This document shows, one piece after another, positions 25,764-34,583 of a stretch of 64,000 nucleotides of DNA (its first letter is position 1; the number at the start of each line of letters is the position of its first letter). A program made the translations under genes and the position numbers. This DNA comes from an uncultured Gammaproteobacteria bacterium (GTDB taxonomy: Bacteria; Pseudomonadota; Gammaproteobacteria; GCA-001735895), in assembly GCA_947259485.1 (NCBI GenBank), contig CAMYLU010000004.1:195045-259044 (forward strand), read 5' to 3'. The notes beneath the pieces were generated by a model. The model searched no databases. It saw only the letters and a list, made by a program, of their open reading frames with translations, and was not told the origin of the DNA.

Positions 25764-27389
25764 TTACGCTAACCAGATAAACTCGGGCCATTCGGCTGCA
25801 CCATTGGAACCCAGTGGCACCGTCGGCACGCCCATGACGTTATCGCGGATGGCATCGCTGATATTCGAAAACGCCGGAATAACCATGCCGCTGCCTTCGT
25901 GGATCAGGGTCTGCATCTCACAATAAAGTTTATGGCGCTTGGCCGGGTCGGTTTCCGCCAGTGACAAACTCAGCAGTTCGCCCATGCGCGCATTATTCCA
26001 GAAGGTGTCGTTCCAGTTGCCACCAGGTCCGAATTGAATTGCCATCTGGGAATTTGCGGTCGGACGCATATTCCAGGTGACGACATTCATCGGCTCTTTC
26101 ATCCACACCGCACCCCAGTAACCGTCGTTAGGCACTTTTTTCAGTTGTAGATCGAAGCCGATCTTGGCGCAGTTGGCCTGGGCCAGCAGGCAGGTGTCCT
26201 CGATACCCGATGTAACCGGTGCCACGTGCAGTTCCGCAGAGCTGTAACCGGATTTCTTGAAATGAAACTTTGCCTTGTCCGGGTCGTAGGGACGCTGCGG
26301 GAGTTCGCCGCACCAGTCCTTGCCGTGAGCCGGTGAAATCGGTGTATCGTTGCCGACGGTACCCCTGCCTTTAAGGACGCGCTTGACGATGCGTTCACGA
26401 TCCTGGATGTATTGCATGCCCTTGACGAAGTCGTCGTTTTCGCCCGGCTTGGTATTTTTCAAAATGCAGATACCGAGTTGTGATGCGGCAGGGATTGAGG
26501 TTAAGGTCACGCCTTCGGCACTATCGACCTGGCGGTAAGCTTTCGGGTCTACCCGGGCTATCATATCGACGTCACCGGCAATCACCGCGTTAACACGGGC
26601 CACTGGATCGGTGATCGCGGTAATTTCACAGGCATCGAGGTGCGCGCCTTCGCGCCAGTAGTTTTCGTTGCGCTTATGCACCGATTTTACGCCCGGCTCA
26701 AACGACTCCATTGTAAACGGGCCGGTTCCAATCCAGTCGCCCTTGCTGCCATTTTTGATGATTTTGTTCTGGAATATACCGAGCAGCGTCGGCAGGTCGG
26801 CATTCGGCGAATGCATAACAGCCTTGACTTCGTGCGAGCCCAGTTTTTTCCATTCCTTGACCGACGCCATGACCGATTTGATGGTCGAAGTTGAATCTTC
26901 AGTCAAATGACGGTTCATGCTGTAGACGACATCGTCGGCAGTAAATTTGGAACCATCGTGCCACTCGACACCCTTGCGCAATTTGAAGGTCCACTCGGTC
27001 GCATTCGAGTTGGGTTCAAAAGTTTCGGCCAGTTCAGGTTGCGGTGTCAGATCGTTTGCATGCTGGATCAGACTGCTATAGACCGCTCGGCCGCGGGCGT
27101 AATCAATGCCCGAAGTAAACTGCATTGGGTCGGTCTGGTCGTTGGGACCATGCAGGTCTATCGCCACGCGCACACTTCCGCCTTTTTTCGGGGTGGCCGC
27201 GATCGCTGCCTTGCCATCGAACAACAGGTGTTCCGCGGCGACCAGCGAGACACCGGTTACCATGGACAGTTTAAGAACTTCACGACGGGAAAAGCCGCCT
27301 CTTACCAGTTTTGCCACCAGGTCCTTGTCGGACTGGGTCAAATCCTTGTAATTGAGTTCGGATTTGGATTTATCGTCTTTCATTTTCAC
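25764..27389 (-). CDS. Oligopeptide-type ABC transporter substrate-binding protein with Tat signal
   Basis: 541 residues, family 5 extracellular solute-binding protein (DppA/OppA class). The N terminus has a long charged region and a twin-arginine motif FSRREVLKLSM (about 34-44) before a hydrophobic stretch (VTGVSLVAAEHLLF) and cleavage near AIAA, so it is exported folded by the Tat system. Family segments include YSSLIQHANDLTPQPELAE, WTFKLRKGVEWHDGSKFTADDVVYS and GTGPFTMESFEPG. It leads the operon with two permeases and a double ATPase. Ligand is unknown: peptides, opines or other solutes. A strong ribosome-binding site (GAGGAGTG) precedes the ATG. Confidence 0.92.
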   Translation of the reverse strand: MKMKDDKSKSELNYKDLTQSDKDLVAKLVRGGFSRREVLKLSMVTGVSLVAAEHLLFDGKAAIAATPKKGGSVRVAIDLHGPNDQTDPMQFTSGIDYARGRAVYSSLIQHANDLTPQPELAETFEPNSNATEWTFKLRKGVEWHDGSKFTADDVVYSMNRHLTEDSTSTIKSVMASVKEWKKLGSHEVKAVMHSPNADLPTLLGIFQNKIIKNGSKGDWIGTGPFTMESFEPGVKSVHKRNENYWREGAHLDACEITAITDPVARVNAVIAGDVDMIARVDPKAYRQVDSAEGVTLTSIPAASQLGICILKNTKPGENDDFVKGMQYIQDRERIVKRVLKGRGTVGNDTPISPAHGKDWCGELPQRPYDPDKAKFHFKKSGYSSAELHVAPVTSGIEDTCLLAQANCAKIGFDLQLKKVPNDGYWGAVWMKEPMNVVTWNMRPTANSQMAIQFGPGGNWNDTFWNNARMGELLSLSLAETDPAKRHKLYCEMQTLIHEGSGMVIPAFSNISDAIRDNVMGVPTVPLGSNGAAEWPEFIWLA

Positions 27390-27655
27390 TCCTCAGGTTG
27401 GATGCCGCTATTATTTTATCGGTGTTTAATTAACGTAACATGAATCCACGCATTAGCGCTTATTGTTTGAGGATCCTGACGGGAAACTTACGTGTGAAAC
27501 ACTCTAATGTCCGGATAGGGTAAAACGAGTGGGTTTTATTGTCAAAGGCGAACAGCAGCTAATAAAAAGGGTATATTCAATTCAGTAGATGATCTCAGGT
27601 GTTTATTGGTTTAGAGTAGCGACAACCACGAACTTCACCTGTTGCTGAATACCAC
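27390..27655. other. 266-bp divergent promoter region
   Basis: AT-rich gap between the binding-protein gene (minus) and an MFS gene (plus). On the minus strand a TAAAAT -10-like element stands close to the binding-protein start. I found no operator-like repeat or RNA structure that I would defend. Confidence 0.3.
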
Positions 27656-28921
27656 TTGTTCAAGACCCTCGGCACCGTTGCTTCACTACTCCTCAGTTAC
27701 GGGCTGCTATTGCTTGCCAATGGATTGTTTTCGACGCTGCTCGCGGTGCGCACCCAGGTTGAGGGTTTCTCCTCGACAACGGTCGGATTCATCGTCGCGT
27801 CCTATTTTTCCGGATTGTTGCTGGGAGGATTGTTCGCCGGCCGGGCAGTGACCCGCGTCGGCCACATCCGTTCTTTTGCGGCATTCGCCTCGTTTGTGTC
27901 GATTTCAGCCCTGTTACACCCACTGTTTGTAACGCCAATTGCATGGATGATGCTGCGCATGCTGGCAGGGTTTTGCATGGCGGGCATGATCATGGTCACC
28001 GAAAGCTGGCTTAACGAGGCGGCTAGTAATAAAACCCGCGGGCAGGTCCTGTCTTTTTACATGATTACCAATTACTTTGCCGCCGGTTGCGGGCAGTTCC
28101 TGTTGACTACCGGCGATCCGTCGCAGTATCAATTGTTCAGCCTGGCCTCGATCATTTTTTCACTGGCATTGATACCGGTATTACTGACCCGCGCCAAGGC
28201 GCCGGTGCCGGTGCATTCAACGCGAATGCATGTCTGGACGCTGTTTCGAATCGCCCCGCTCGGTGTATTCGGAGTGTTTTGCTGTGGCCTGGTTAATTCG
28301 AGCGTGCACGGTTTAAGCCCCGTATATGCGACCAACATGGGCTTTTCCGAGGCACAGCTATCGACTTTCATGGCGGTCATGATCATGAGCGGTCTTTTTT
28401 TGCAGTGGCCGATCGGACATCTCTCCGATCGTATCGGCCGAGGACCGCTGTTGGTTTACATCCCGGTGCTGGTCGCTTTTGCCGCGATCTGGATGGTGTT
28501 TGCGATCGAATACGCACTGATCCTGATCGGTGCCATGGTATTCGGCGCATTTGTGTTTACGCTGTACTCGCTGGCCGCGGCGACCGCGAATGATATGGTC
28601 ACTGCTAATCAGAGAGTGCAGGTGGCTGGTGCCTTGTTGATAACCTATGGTGCCGGCGCCGTGACCGGGCCGATAGTCGCGGGCCAGTTTATGGGTGTGC
28701 TCGGTCCGCAGGGGCTGTTTTTCTACTTTGCCCTGATCAGTCTATTGCTTTCCGCGTTTGCAATTTTCAAGCGCCGCCGCGATGGTAGTCCCGACAAGCG
28801 CAAACCTTTCGTCGCGGTTCCTGCGACCCAGTCAACATCGAGTCAGCTTTATCTCTCCGCGCACGATGAAACGCCGGAGCATGTGACCGAACTTGATCTC
28901 GACAACGATTCCAGAACCTGA
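27656..28921 (+). CDS. MFS transporter (YcaD-like)
   Basis: 421 residues, twelve hydrophobic segments, inner membrane. The N-terminal half has GLFAGRAVTRVGHIRSFA, a variant of the MFS loop 2-3 motif, and GFCMAGMIMVTESWLNEAAS, a hallmark of the YcaD group (E in helix 5 region). The second half has WPIGHLSDRIGRGPLLVYIP, the mirror of motif A. The frame opens after a TAG at 27617 and offers no ATG; TTG at 27656 is the only start that leaves the first helix intact. The C terminus is a hydrophilic tail of about 50 residues. Substrate unknown. It is 18 bp from the MATE gene and probably cotranscribed. Confidence 0.85.
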   Translation: MFKTLGTVASLLLSYGLLLLANGLFSTLLAVRTQVEGFSSTTVGFIVASYFSGLLLGGLFAGRAVTRVGHIRSFAAFASFVSISALLHPLFVTPIAWMMLRMLAGFCMAGMIMVTESWLNEAASNKTRGQVLSFYMITNYFAAGCGQFLLTTGDPSQYQLFSLASIIFSLALIPVLLTRAKAPVPVHSTRMHVWTLFRIAPLGVFGVFCCGLVNSSVHGLSPVYATNMGFSEAQLSTFMAVMIMSGLFLQWPIGHLSDRIGRGPLLVYIPVLVAFAAIWMVFAIEYALILIGAMVFGAFVFTLYSLAAATANDMVTANQRVQVAGALLITYGAGAVTGPIVAGQFMGVLGPQGLFFYFALISLLLSAFAIFKRRRDGSPDKRKPFVAVPATQSTSSQLYLSAHDETPEHVTELDLDNDSRT

Positions 28922-28939
28922 CAGGTTCACGTTAGCTTT

Positions 28940-30283
28940 ATGGTCCAGCCGCAGGATGCATTAATCGTTTCACATCGCAAGGTCTGGATGCTGGCCGGAC
29001 CCATCATCCTTTCCAACGTCTCGGTACCGCTGGTTGGTGCGGTTGATACCGCTGTGGTCGGACACCTGCCTGAACCGCAGTCCATCGGGGCGGTTGCACT
29101 GGGTGCCCTGATATTCAGTTTTCTTTACTGGGGATTCGGTTTCCTGCGTATGGGGACTACCGGATTTATCGCGCAAGCCTACGGTGCCGGTGACTGGAAA
29201 GGATTATCGGACACCTTGTTGAGAGTGCTAATCCTGGCCCCGCTGCTGGGCCTGGTGACTATTGTCATCGGCTGGCCGCTGATTGATTTCGTCCTCTACC
29301 TGATTGACAGTAGTGCCGAAATTGAAACGCTTGCCGCCGATTACTCGCATATTCGTATCTGGAGCGCGCCCGCGGTGCTTTGCGTTTATGCCTTTACCGG
29401 GATTTTTATCGGCATGCATAACACCCGTGCCGCCTTCGTGTTGCAACTGATACTAAACATCAGCAACATGCTGCTCGACCTTTTGTTTGTGCTCGGTTTT
29501 GGCTGGGGCGTCGAAGGTGTGGCGCTGGCATCGGTGCTGGCCGAGTACCTGGCGATGCTATGCGGCTTCTACCTGTTGCGCACGCAGATCAACACGGCAA
29601 TCTCTCACTATAATCGTGCGCGACTGCTGGCCAGTGACGCGCTGGTAAAACTATTTACTGTCAACTCCAATATATTCATCCGTACCCTGTGCCTGCTGTT
29701 TGCCTTCAGTTATTTTACCGCGAAGAGCGCAAGCCAGGGTGAGGTTATCCTGGCGGCGAACGCAATCCTGTTACACCTGCAAAGCATCATGGCCTACGGG
29801 CTCGACGGTTTTGCACATGCCGTAGAAGCAATGGCCGGTAGTGCCTACGGGGCAGGGCGACAACGAGTGTTTCGGCGTGCCGTATTGCTCACCAGTTTCT
29901 GGGGTGCGGTTATCGCTTTGTTGGCCGGGCTGGTTTACTTTGTGTTTGGCGATGCGATCATAAACCTGTTCACCAGTATCGATGCAGTTGCCGATACCGC
30001 GTCGCGTTACTTGCCGTGGATGGTGATTGCACCGATTTTGTCGGTGTGGAGTTTTCAGCTCGACGGGATATTTATCGGTACCGGGCACACGCGTGCCATG
30101 CGCAACGCAATGATATTTTCGTTAGTCGCATATCTGCTGTTACTGCAACTGACCATTCCGATGTATGGCAATCATGGATTATTTTTCGGACTCGCATTTT
30201 TCATGTTGATCCGAGCCTTATCGCTGCTATTCTACTTCCCCGGAATCGAAGCTGCGATTCGCCAAGTACGCGTACCTGATTAA
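28940..30283 (+). CDS. MATE family efflux transporter (DinF-like)
   Basis: 447 residues with twelve membrane segments. The N terminus KVWMLAGPIILSNVSVPLVG and DTAVVGHLPEPQSIGAVALG is the DinF branch of MATE exporters, and FGFLRMGTTGFIAQAYGAGD follows as usual. The internal repeat of two six-helix bundles is apparent (second half starts near LFTVNSNIFIRTLCLLFAFS). Such proteins export cationic drugs or metabolites in exchange for protons or sodium. It follows an MFS gene closely and precedes another, giving a run of three exporters. lexA is not adjacent, so the dinF-lexA linkage of E. coli is absent here. Confidence 0.91.
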   Translation: MVQPQDALIVSHRKVWMLAGPIILSNVSVPLVGAVDTAVVGHLPEPQSIGAVALGALIFSFLYWGFGFLRMGTTGFIAQAYGAGDWKGLSDTLLRVLILAPLLGLVTIVIGWPLIDFVLYLIDSSAEIETLAADYSHIRIWSAPAVLCVYAFTGIFIGMHNTRAAFVLQLILNISNMLLDLLFVLGFGWGVEGVALASVLAEYLAMLCGFYLLRTQINTAISHYNRARLLASDALVKLFTVNSNIFIRTLCLLFAFSYFTAKSASQGEVILAANAILLHLQSIMAYGLDGFAHAVEAMAGSAYGAGRQRVFRRAVLLTSFWGAVIALLAGLVYFVFGDAIINLFTSIDAVADTASRYLPWMVIAPILSVWSFQLDGIFIGTGHTRAMRNAMIFSLVAYLLLLQLTIPMYGNHGLFFGLAFFMLIRALSLLFYFPGIEAAIRQVRVPD

Positions 30284-30397
30284 TGCATGCAGCCATAATC
30301 CTGTGGGACCATCCCGGTTCGATGTCGACCGCGATCGAACCCGTTATCTACCCTGGTTGTGTACGTCTACCCGTGCAAAGCGCGACCCGGGAATAAC

Positions 30398-31627
30398 ATG
30401 GCAGCTGAATCCTACAAACAACATCGCTTCCTGCTGGGTGCGCTGTTTATGGGTCACATGACCAACGACTGGGTCGCGGGAACCCTGTGGCTACTGGCGC
30501 CCGCTATTGCGGCCAGCATGGGCCTGGGACCGGCGGAAGTCGGCTTGATCCTGACCATCAACGGTATCGGTGCCGGGCTGGCCTATATTCCGGCGGGTGT
30601 CATCGCGGACCGCTCGACCCGTCCGGGATTCCTGATGCTGCTCAGTTTCTGGTGGGTTGCGATCGGTTACCTGAGTGCCACCCTGGTGCCGGGATTCTGG
30701 GCGGTAACCCTGTTACTCGCCTGCGGCGTTATGGGAGACGCTTTCTGGCATCCGATTGCAACCGGCGTCCTGGTCAAGGAGATGCCGCAGCGGCGGGCAC
30801 AGGCACTCGGCATTCACGCGGTCGGCGGCAGCATTGGTGCCGAGGTGCTGGGGCCGCTCAGTACCGGTTTTCTGCTGGGTTTCTTCGACTGGCAGACGAC
30901 CCTGCAAATCCTGGTGCTGCCGGTCGTCATTATGGGGGTCCTGTTCATTCCGGTAGCAGCACGCATCAGCCGTGATAATCCTGGACAGGTTACCCACATC
31001 GATTTGCGCACGCTCGCGCGCCAATGGCTCAAGCCAGAGGGGCTTGCCCTGATGCTGATGATGATTCTTTACAACATGGCGTTGATGGCGCAACTGGCGA
31101 TGGCACCGCTCTACTTCCAGAGCGAACACGGCTTATCGCCTTTTTACGCCGGGCTGATTTTTGCCGCAATACTGATGATTGGTTCGATTTTTCAACCTTT
31201 GTTCGGCAAATACACGGATAGCCGGGGTCGCAAACCACTAATACTGCTGGCTCTGTTCGGTGCCACCTTCTTTGCCCTGTTTGCGGGTCTTAGCGATAGC
31301 CTTTACTGGGCTATTCTGGGCCTGTTACCGGCGGTTGCAATTCTGACCGCGGTACGACCGGTGATACTTGCTGCGGCGGTCGAATACACCGGCAAATCGG
31401 AGGCCACTACGCTCGGCATCGTGTTTACCGTGCTCGATGGCGTCGGCATGTTCGGTGCGTTGCTGGCAGGCCTTATCGGCGAGTTCGAACTGCGTTACGC
31501 ATTCATCATGGCCGCGGCGATGGCCTTAAGTGCGGGTTTGATCTGCCTGTTCCTGAATTTCAGGACAACCGCGTTGAGCGACGATCAAGCGGTTATTTCG
31601 CAGGTCGCTAGCCCAGCTGATCCTTGA
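30398..31627 (+). CDS. MFS transporter (fosmidomycin-resistance-like group)
   Basis: 409 residues from the ATG at 30398; a GTG 39 bases upstream would add a hydrophilic tail with no ribosome-binding site. Motifs are GHMTNDWVAGTLWLLAPAIA at the first helix, as in Fsr-type permeases, AGVIADRSTRPGFLML (motif A), GDAFWHPIATGVLVKEMPQ, a well known Fsr-type segment, and QPLFGKYTDSRGRKPLILLA in the second half. Twelve hydrophobic segments. Its 3' end overlaps the convergent phosphoribosyltransferase gene by 20 bp. Export of a small polar molecule is likely; which one is unknown. Confidence 0.87.
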   Translation: MAAESYKQHRFLLGALFMGHMTNDWVAGTLWLLAPAIAASMGLGPAEVGLILTINGIGAGLAYIPAGVIADRSTRPGFLMLLSFWWVAIGYLSATLVPGFWAVTLLLACGVMGDAFWHPIATGVLVKEMPQRRAQALGIHAVGGSIGAEVLGPLSTGFLLGFFDWQTTLQILVLPVVIMGVLFIPVAARISRDNPGQVTHIDLRTLARQWLKPEGLALMLMMILYNMALMAQLAMAPLYFQSEHGLSPFYAGLIFAAILMIGSIFQPLFGKYTDSRGRKPLILLALFGATFFALFAGLSDSLYWAILGLLPAVAILTAVRPVILAAAVEYTGKSEATTLGIVFTVLDGVGMFGALLAGLIGEFELRYAFIMAAAMALSAGLICLFLNFRTTALSDDQAVISQVASPADP

Positions 31628-32171
31628 TGATGTCATAGAGTTCAGGGCGGTTTGCTGCAACTTCCTCGACGCTCAGGCCTTCCAGCGAGTGTGGATATTT
31701 CAACCATTGAGCAGTTTCATACAGGTAGTAATCCGGCTTTCGCTCGGTCTGGTTGCGCGATGGTTTGTAATAAGGTACCGCGACACGAATGTCATGCGGT
31801 GTATTAAGCCTGGCTTTTTGCTGCAAGTAGGCGATGACGGCCTCGATCGTCAGGCCGGTGTCAAATACATCGTCGACGATCAACAGGCTATCCTCGCGGC
31901 TACAGTTCTTGACCAGGTAGTTCATGCCATGGATCCTGATTTCATGCGAGTGTCCGTCGATGCCTTTGTAGGAAGAGGTGCGGATGGCGATGTGGTCGGT
32001 CTCGATACCATACCAGGCCAGCAGTTCCTGTACCGCGATCCCCATCGGCACCCCACCGCGCCAGATCGCGATCATGATGGTGGGATGAAATCCGTCCCTG
32101 ATGATCTCGGCGCCGAGTCGGAATGAATCCTCGAGCAGCTGCTGCGCTGACAGGTACAGTTTTTCACTCAT
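31608..32171 (-). CDS. Phosphoribosyltransferase (purine PRTase type), copy A
   Basis: 187 residues from the ATG at 32171 (a GTG at 32195 would add eight). The PRPP-binding loop is LLIVDDVFDTGLTIEAVI, and the upstream IAIWRGGVPMGIAVQELL is the PPi loop with the usual R-G. ETDHIAIRTSSYKG follows. These features define hypoxanthine/xanthine/guanine-type phosphoribosyltransferases, which convert free bases to nucleotides with PRPP. It is a clear paralogue of the gene at 32245, with which it is divergent. The unusual C-terminal part (KPDYYLYETAQWLKYPHSLEG) is shared by both copies. Exact base specificity cannot be told. Confidence 0.86.
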   Translation of the reverse strand: MSEKLYLSAQQLLEDSFRLGAEIIRDGFHPTIMIAIWRGGVPMGIAVQELLAWYGIETDHIAIRTSSYKGIDGHSHEIRIHGMNYLVKNCSREDSLLIVDDVFDTGLTIEAVIAYLQQKARLNTPHDIRVAVPYYKPSRNQTERKPDYYLYETAQWLKYPHSLEGLSVEEVAANRPELYDIIKDQLG

Positions 32172-32244
32172 CTTGCGTGCATTAATCCAGGTCACTTGGT
32201 AGGCTTCGCAAGAATATCATAGCGCATTGTCACCGGGTTAATAG

Positions 32245-32829
32245 ATGAATAAACGCTTCATCGGAGAACAGGAATTACTCGAAGATTCCTACCGACTGGC
32301 GGTACAAATTTACCAGAGCAGCTTTCGTCCCGATTTTATCGTCGGGGTGTGGCGCGGTGGTTCCACGGTCGGGATTTATGTGCAGGAATGCCTGCAGTAC
32401 CTTGGTGTCGAGACCGACCATATCGCGATCCGAACCTCTTATCGCGGGCGTGATGATTACTTTAAACAGCTGCAACAGGGCAACGAAATACGTGCGCATG
32501 GATTGCAGTACCTGTTCGAAAACCTGAATGCCGACGATGCGTTATTGATTGTCGACGATGTTTACAGTACCGGTCGTAACACCAATGCCGTGGTTGAACG
32601 CCTGCGACAGAAAGCCAAGAGAAACATGGCAAAAGACGTGCGTATCGCGGCACCTTACTATCGTGCTAATGCCAGCAACTTGCATCCAGCGCCCGATTAT
32701 TTTCTGCAACAATCCAGTGATTGGCTGGTGCTGCCCTACGAATTGACCGGAATCAGTCGCGCCGAGCTTGAAACGCACAAGTCCTGGATAGTGCCGTTAC
32801 TCGACGATTTGAAACCGGGCTGGCAATAA
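32245..32829 (+). CDS. Phosphoribosyltransferase (purine PRTase type), copy B
   Basis: 194 residues. PRPP loop LLIVDDVYSTGRNTNAVV; PPi loop VGVWRGGSTVGIYVQECL; and ETDHIAIRTSYRGRDDY. It shares the whole length with copy A, for instance in LLEDSYRL versus LLEDSFRL and in ETDHIAIRTS, so the pair arose by duplication. It differs by an insertion after the RTS segment and by T/S changes in the loops, suggesting a different base or partner. It begins a tight plus-strand run: the aminotransferase starts 2 bases after its stop, followed by tag, a dioxygenase-like gene and glycerate kinase. Confidence 0.86.
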   Translation: MNKRFIGEQELLEDSYRLAVQIYQSSFRPDFIVGVWRGGSTVGIYVQECLQYLGVETDHIAIRTSYRGRDDYFKQLQQGNEIRAHGLQYLFENLNADDALLIVDDVYSTGRNTNAVVERLRQKAKRNMAKDVRIAAPYYRANASNLHPAPDYFLQQSSDWLVLPYELTGISRAELETHKSWIVPLLDDLKPGWQ

Positions 32830-32831
32830 TC

Positions 32832-34001
32832 ATGAAATATTCTTCGTTGACCGACAGGGTAAAGGGCGGTGCCGCCGATGCCTGGGACCTGCATTCGATT
32901 GCCAAGCAGGCGCGTAGCCGTGGTGATGACGTTATTGTTTTGAGCGTTGGCGATCCCGATTTCGCAACCCCGGATGCGATCATTGAAGAAGCGCTGCGGG
33001 CGATGCGGGCGGGCGATACCCACTATACCCAGATCAGCGGGCACGATGCTCTGCGCCAGTGTATTGCCGAGCAACACCTGGTCAGCAGCGGTCAGCAGGT
33101 TAGTGCCGCAAATGTCATCGCCACCTCCGGTGCGCAGAACGCGCTGTTCGCGTCGTCGCTATGCCTGCTCGATCACGGTGATGAAGCCATCGTGTTGCAA
33201 CCCATGTACGTGACATACGAGGCGACCGTGCAGGCTTCGGGCGCGAAGCTGGTACCGGTGGTGCTCGACGCCGAGACCGAGTTTCGTCTTAATCCCGATT
33301 TGCTGCAGGATTCGATCAGTGAGCGCACGCGCGCCATATTTTACGCCTCGCCGAGTAATCCGACCGGAATTGCGCTGAATCACGAAGAGGTTCAATTAAT
33401 TGCTGAACTGGCATGCAAGCATGATCTGTGGGTCGTCGCCGACGAGGTTTACGCCAATTTCGTATTCGACGGCGATTTCCATCACATCGCTTCCGAGCCA
33501 GGTATGGCCGAGCGCACCGTCACCATCGGCAGCATGTCCAAGTCGTACGCCATGGCGGGCTGGCGACTCGGCTGGGCGGTCGCGCCGACTGAAATGATTG
33601 CCAACATGGAGAAACTCGCGCTGTGCATGCTTTACGGTTTGCCCGGATTTATCATGCAGGCCGGCCTTTACGCGCTGCAGCATTGCTCGTCCGAGCGGGA
33701 GCGGATGTGTGAGATCTACCGCCAACGGCTTGAATACCTGTATGACCAGTTTTCATCCATGCCGGGATTGAAGCCGCATCGGCCGGACGCGGGCATGTTC
33801 ATGATGGTTGACGTGCGCGGTACTGGCCTCGGGGTGCCCGAATTTTGCCAGCGCCTTTACGATACCTGTGGGGTTTCGGTGCTCGATGCGACCGCGTTCG
33901 GGGCCAGCGCCGTGGGCCACGTGCGCGTATCCTGTACCGTCAGCGATAACGAGTTGCGCGAGGCCTGCGACCGCATTGCTGCGTTCCTGGAGACACTGTG
34001 A
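32832..34001 (+). CDS. Class I/II pyridoxal-phosphate aminotransferase
   Basis: 389 residues. Fold type I aminotransferase of the aspartate/alanine group: VLSVGDPDFATPDAIIEEAL, YASPSNPTGIALNHEEV (Asn contacting PLP), VVADEVYANFVFDG, the lysine motif SMSKSYAMAGWRLGW near residue 236, and the substrate arginine near the C terminus in GHVRVSC. Amino-acid specificity cannot be read. It is embedded in the PRTase-tag-dioxygenase-glycerate kinase run; a serine or alanine/hydroxypyruvate type reaction would connect with glycerate kinase, but that is speculation. Its stop overlaps the start of tag. Confidence 0.9.
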   Translation: MKYSSLTDRVKGGAADAWDLHSIAKQARSRGDDVIVLSVGDPDFATPDAIIEEALRAMRAGDTHYTQISGHDALRQCIAEQHLVSSGQQVSAANVIATSGAQNALFASSLCLLDHGDEAIVLQPMYVTYEATVQASGAKLVPVVLDAETEFRLNPDLLQDSISERTRAIFYASPSNPTGIALNHEEVQLIAELACKHDLWVVADEVYANFVFDGDFHHIASEPGMAERTVTIGSMSKSYAMAGWRLGWAVAPTEMIANMEKLALCMLYGLPGFIMQAGLYALQHCSSERERMCEIYRQRLEYLYDQFSSMPGLKPHRPDAGMFMMVDVRGTGLGVPEFCQRLYDTCGVSVLDATAFGASAVGHVRVSCTVSDNELREACDRIAAFLETL

Positions 34002-34582
34002 TGGCTGCTGGAGAAACCCGACGTTGCTGGTGGTGTGGGGACGACGAACTTTACCGGCATTACCACGACGAAGAATGGGGGGTACCGGTACACGATGACC
34101 GCCTGCTGTTCGAGTTTATATGCCTCGAAGGGGCCCAGGCAGGTCTTAGCTGGATCACGATCCTGCGCAAGCGCGACAATTACCGGCGCGCATTCGACAA
34201 TTTTGATGCCGACAAGATAGCGCGCTACCCGGATAAAAAAATAGCTGCGTTGCTGGAAGATAGCGGCATCGTGCGCAACCGCCTCAAGGTCAATGGTTTC
34301 GTCAAGAACGCGCGCGCCTGTCTCGAGATACGCGAGCAGGGCAGTACGCTCGATCAATACCTGTGGAATTTCGTCGACGGCAAGCCGCTGCAGAACAACT
34401 GGAAAAAAAGCGCGCAGGTACCGGCCAACACCGGAATTTCCGATGCCATGTCGAAAGATCTGAAGAAACGCGGCTTTACATTTGTCGGTAGCACCATATG
34501 TTATGCCTTCATGCAGGCCGCCGGGCTGGTCAACGACCATACCGTCGACTGCTTCCGCCATCGCGAACTGAAACGAGGTTGA
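34001..34582 (+). CDS. tag: DNA-3-methyladenine glycosylase I
   Basis: 193 residues from the ATG at 34001, which overlaps the aminotransferase stop (TGATG); a GTG at 33998 is an equivalent alternative. Close to E. coli Tag along its whole length: RCWWCGDDELYRHYHDEEWG with the zinc Cys and His, ICLEGAQAGLSWITILRKR with the catalytic glutamate, LKKRGFTFVGSTICYAFMQA and LVNDHTVDC with the second zinc His and Cys. The enzyme removes 3-methyladenine from alkylated DNA. Finding it translationally coupled to metabolic genes is unusual. Confidence 0.93.
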   Translation: MAAGETRRCWWCGDDELYRHYHDEEWGVPVHDDRLLFEFICLEGAQAGLSWITILRKRDNYRRAFDNFDADKIARYPDKKIAALLEDSGIVRNRLKVNGFVKNARACLEIREQGSTLDQYLWNFVDGKPLQNNWKKSAQVPANTGISDAMSKDLKKRGFTFVGSTICYAFMQAAGLVNDHTVDCFRHRELKRG

Positions 34583-34583
34583 T

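Noticed and set aside
28940-30283. SOS-regulated dinF
   Set aside because: The MATE protein is of DinF type, but lexA is 20 kb away and no SOS box is seen before it, so the dinF name is not used.
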